Shown here one piece after another: positions 61,494 through 64,000 of a DNA stretch of 64,000 bases. Source of the DNA: Paragyromitra xinjiangensis. Lineage: Eukaryota > Ascomycota > Pezizomycetes > Pezizales > Discinaceae. A model generated the notes under the pieces. That model did no database searches. It saw nothing but the letters and a program-made list of their open reading frames with translations, and was not told the DNA's origin. The stretch is from contig JBCAMK010000009.1 in assembly GCA_038503065.1 (NCBI GenBank), positions 1,054,001-1,118,000 of the forward strand. Reading direction: 5' to 3'. Position numbers and translations under genes: made by a program. The number at the start of each line of letters is the position of its first letter. The first letter of the stretch is position 1.

Positions 61494-62155
61494 ATGGCTA
61501 CTTTAACTCCTACATCTACTCTTGCGTTAATCTCTACGACGCCTAACAGCATCCCACATGTCACAGAACAGCCTCTCCCAGCACCCATCCCCAAGTCAAA
61601 TATTCTCATCCAGGTTCATGCAGCGGCACTAAGCACTTTGGGTGCAGTGTCGTAGGGGTTTGCTCCAACCGAAACGCATCATTTGTGCAATCCCTCGGTG
61701 CCGGCTCCATCATCGACTACACTACTATTTCCTCACTCGGGGAAGCCCTCACTACTCAACGACCTGAGGGCGGTTATGACCCTACCACCGATTGCGTTGG
61801 CGGCATGGAATTCTTTGGCGTTTATCACAAGCTTCTTCACTCTAACAGAGCGTAAGTGACAATCGTTGGTGATAAGACATCTAGACTGATGATGGGTGGC
61901 CCACCAACGTATTTGACGAATCCGGCCCAAATCTTTCGACACGTTTGGGGCTAGATTTTCGGTCCGAGGTATGGCTGTGTAATTATGGATGTAAAACAAG
62001 AGTTCTTGGACGCTGCAAAAGATCCTATGGAGAAAGGCCTTGTGAAGGTAGAAGTACAAGAAATTGTTGATGATGCATTGGGGAGCGGATGGGAGAAGGG
62101 TTTCAAATTGCTCAATGAGGGGAGAGTCCGAGGAGATGTTGTTTTGAAGATTTGA
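61494..62155 (+). pseudogene. deleted zinc-type oxidoreductase (MDR/quinone oxidoreductase family) pseudogene
   Basis: The frame from the ATG at 61494 begins MATLTPTSTLALISTTPNSI and reaches ILIQVHAAALS, the normal start of medium-chain dehydrogenase/reductase proteins. It then jumps to a different frame at about 61638 with GCSVVGVCSNRNASFVQSLG and AGSIIDYTT, which belongs after the nucleotide-binding GxGxxG region. Roughly 130 residues in between, including the Rossmann Gly-rich loop, are missing. Further on, YDPTTDCVGGMEFFGVYHKL is followed by an in-frame TAA (about 61853), then VTIVGDKTSRLMMGGPPTYL, a TAG, and finally GWEKGFKLLNEGRVRGDVVL before a natural stop. A deletion, a frame change and two nonsense codons make this a pseudogene. 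The parent would be a generic fungal alcohol/quinone reductase. Confidence 0.8.
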
Positions 62156-62223
62156 TCACATGCATGTGCTGGTAGCTGTTAGACGTTGTCAGGTTTAGGA
62201 ATTCGATTGGATGGACTTACCGA

Positions 62224-62538
62224 GTGACAATGGATGGTTGGTTACTTTTTTTGTTCCCTTTCAACTCCACCGCGATATTTTTAGGTTCCGGTCACTATAT
62301 CCCATGGTCTGTAAAACCCCAAATCAAGGACGTTACCGTCCTCAATTTTTATCATAAGTTTTCGTTTAGGGGAAGCTCAACAGCCACTATTCTTGCCGCT
62401 ACCTCTGCAAAGGCTTTGGTTGATAGTGAATATACTTTTCTTGATTTATCGCATACTATGGGGCAGTGGTTGTTCAGACTTTCGAAACGAAGCGAATATG
62501 GTCCTCAATTTCTTACAGACGAAGGGATACCCTTCTAG
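62224..62538 (+). pseudogene. possible subtilase (S8) relic
   Basis: One frame reads FRGSSTATILAATSAKALVD, resembling the catalytic-serine block G-[ST]-S-x-A-T of fungal subtilisin-like domains, followed by a short helical end. Upstream catalytic Asp and His blocks are absent, and the piece begins without an exon partner. It may be a decayed fragment of a subtilase-containing protein. Weak call resting on one motif. Confidence 0.3.
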
Positions 62539-62830
62539 GATCCCGTTGCGAGACACCCCGCCTTTTACAGATGATTTCTTGGGCAGAGGAGTAACGGAAC
62601 AAAGAAAAACAGTGATGGATAATAAAAGGCCTCCGCTCCTTTCTTTATCAGTCCAGAATCAACAGGCAACCCAGACCATAATTCCCAAAAAAGGAATAAT
62701 ATATTCATAACGCTATGCACTCATTACAATAATACCCATCCAAAACCCCTACCCCTACCCCGACAACACAAACGCGGACGAAAAATAGAAACAAAGGGTA
62801 TGTACTCTATACAAGTAACTAATGATAAAC
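62539..62830. other. intergenic
   Basis: Short AT-rich 3' flank of the SMC4 gene; nothing recognisable. Confidence 0.55.
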
Positions 62831-64000
62831 TCAACGCCTTTCGATATAATCCCTATTCTCAATCGTAACGCTTTTTGTCTTTTCGTCCCCACAAAAGTCA
62901 CTGTTAGTCCCCGAGGTACTAATCGTCGACAAAGAAATTTTTGGAGCAATAACTTACCATATGATTAACCTTGTAAACACCCACTAGCCTAGCAGCCAGT
63001 TCAAACATGTTATTCCTCAGTGAAATAACAATGAACTGTGCATTCTTAGTCCGCTCCTTGATATACGAGGCAACAATTGAAACGTTCCTAAAGTCCAAAG
63101 CCGCGTCTATCTCGTCCATGACATATAGTGGCGTCGGCTTGTAGTGGTGTAGAGCGAACACCAACGCCAACGAACTTAGAGTTTTTTCTCCACCAGAAAG
63201 ATTCGAAATGTTCTTCCAACTCTTTTTGGGTGGCATGACACTGAAGAGGATGCCTTCCGAGAATGGATCCAAACTATCCACTAGCTCCAGTTCCGCATTA
63301 CCGCCCATGGTGATCATCTGGTACATCTCCTTGAGTCTCAGAGAGATGGCACTAAAGCCCTCCATAAACTCCTCCAGTCTTCGCTTCCTCAAGTCATCTA
63401 GTCTATGCTTCACCAAATCTCTCCCCGATACAGCAGTCTCAAGGTCCGCCGCTCGCACTGCATGTTCTTCTACCCGCTTGCGATATTCCTGGAGGACGGC
63501 AAGATCAACATTAACGTTCTGGATCTTCTCTTCAAGGACGGCGATTTGTGCGTTGAGCTTATTCTTGTCCATATCCGTCAACTCATCCTCCGTATAAATC
63601 GGTAGGTCTAAATTCTCCTCTTCCTCTTGCTCGGCTCCCCCGCCAAGATTAGAAACACTCTGCAGCGTTAACTTCCCCAGTTCCTGTTGCCAATGCCTCG
63701 ACCTCTTCTGGTTGTCTGTAAGCACTTTATGATACTCCTCCAGTTTATTCTTCATCTCGATCTCTGCTGCCCTCGTCTTATTCAGATCTCCCATCTTTTC
63801 GTCTAAATCTTCCTTGAACACCGCTAGCTCCTCTTTCTTTTCCTCTAGATACGCCTGTGCCTCATCTGCCCTTGCAGAACTCTCCTGTGCAGTGCTGTGA
63901 TGCTCTTTTATCTCTCTCTGTAGCTCTTCCAGCTCTACACCAACAGTATCCAGTTCCTTCGTTCCACTCATGAATGCCTTCTCTGCTTTCGCCAAATTCT
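62831..64000 (-). CDS. SMC4: condensin subunit SMC4, C-terminal part (runs off window)
   Basis: ATPase of condensin, which compacts and resolves chromosomes in mitosis. The visible part is 3' only: one long exon from beyond 64000 to 62958, a 79-nt intron, and a last exon 62878-62831 ending TKSVTIENRDYIERR. The first 210 visible residues are the distal coiled coil. The C-terminal head has the ABC signature NLSGGEKTLSSLALVFALHH and Walker B PLYVMDEIDAALDFRN, then the H-loop region NAQFIVISLRNNMFELAARL. The conserved end VGVYKVNHMTKSVTIENRDY is specific enough to call SMC4 rather than other SMCs. The N-terminal head lies outside the window. The residues are intact and the splice phase closes. 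Confidence 0.93.

Overview
The window is nuclear DNA of a filamentous ascomycete fungus. Genes are split by many short GT-AG introns, mostly 50-75 nt, often with a CTAAC-like branch site. The gene set (CP2 factor, Whi5/Nrm1-like repressor, WSC sensor, SLM1, DAM1, class V chitinase, SMC4) is that of Pezizomycotina. Long AT-rich gaps full of decayed sequence would suit an early-diverging group such as Pezizomycetes, but that placement is an inference.

Layout. Bases 1-33500 are a fairly dense housekeeping region: CP2/Grainyhead transcription factor (+), mitochondrial ribosomal protein mL44 (+), a metallopeptidase-family protein with a C-terminal jacalin-like domain (-), a Whi5/Nrm1-like G1/S repressor (+), a WSC wall-stress sensor (+), phosphatidylserine synthase (-), an SLM1-type BAR-PH protein (+), a GH18 chitinase (-), ribosomal protein uS2 (+), a DENND6-type DENN protein (+) and a mitochondrial J-protein (+). 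Bases 33500-47600 are mostly degraded DNA, interrupted by an intron-containing tRNA-Ala(CGC) on (-), a RING protein of the Topors-like type (-), and the head-to-head pair CRAL-TRIO protein (-) / DAM1 (+). Bases 47600-60700 hold a four-exon HIT hydrolase (+), an ABM-like protein (+), a fungal membrane protein of unknown function (-), an MFS monocarboxylate-type transporter (-), a foldback repeat, and an APH/kinase-like protein (-). The right end has a deleted oxidoreductase pseudogene, a possible subtilase relic, and the 3' end of SMC4 (-), which runs off the window.

Most multi-exon genes were rebuilt by hand. For the metallopeptidase-family gene, PSS, SLM1, DENND6, DAM1, HIT, the ABM-like protein and the unknown membrane protein, all intron phases close on one open frame.

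How the genes relate. There are no operons and no biosynthetic cluster. The stretch 16-26 kb groups wall and plasma-membrane functions (WSC sensor, PS synthase, SLM1, chitinase), with PSS and SLM1 divergently transcribed. DAM1, SMC4 and the Whi5-like gene serve the cell cycle and chromosome segregation.

Most unusual observations: (i) the metallopeptidase-family gene is intact but its HExxH active site appears to be lost; (ii) the palindrome TACATGTA occurs about 19 times in 64 kb, nearly always outside coding exons; (iii) SLM1 has a duplicated tail motif whose two copies differ almost only at silent positions; (iv) a 500-bp foldback element; (v) introns of only 36-37 nt. I found no convincing wholly new multi-gene system.
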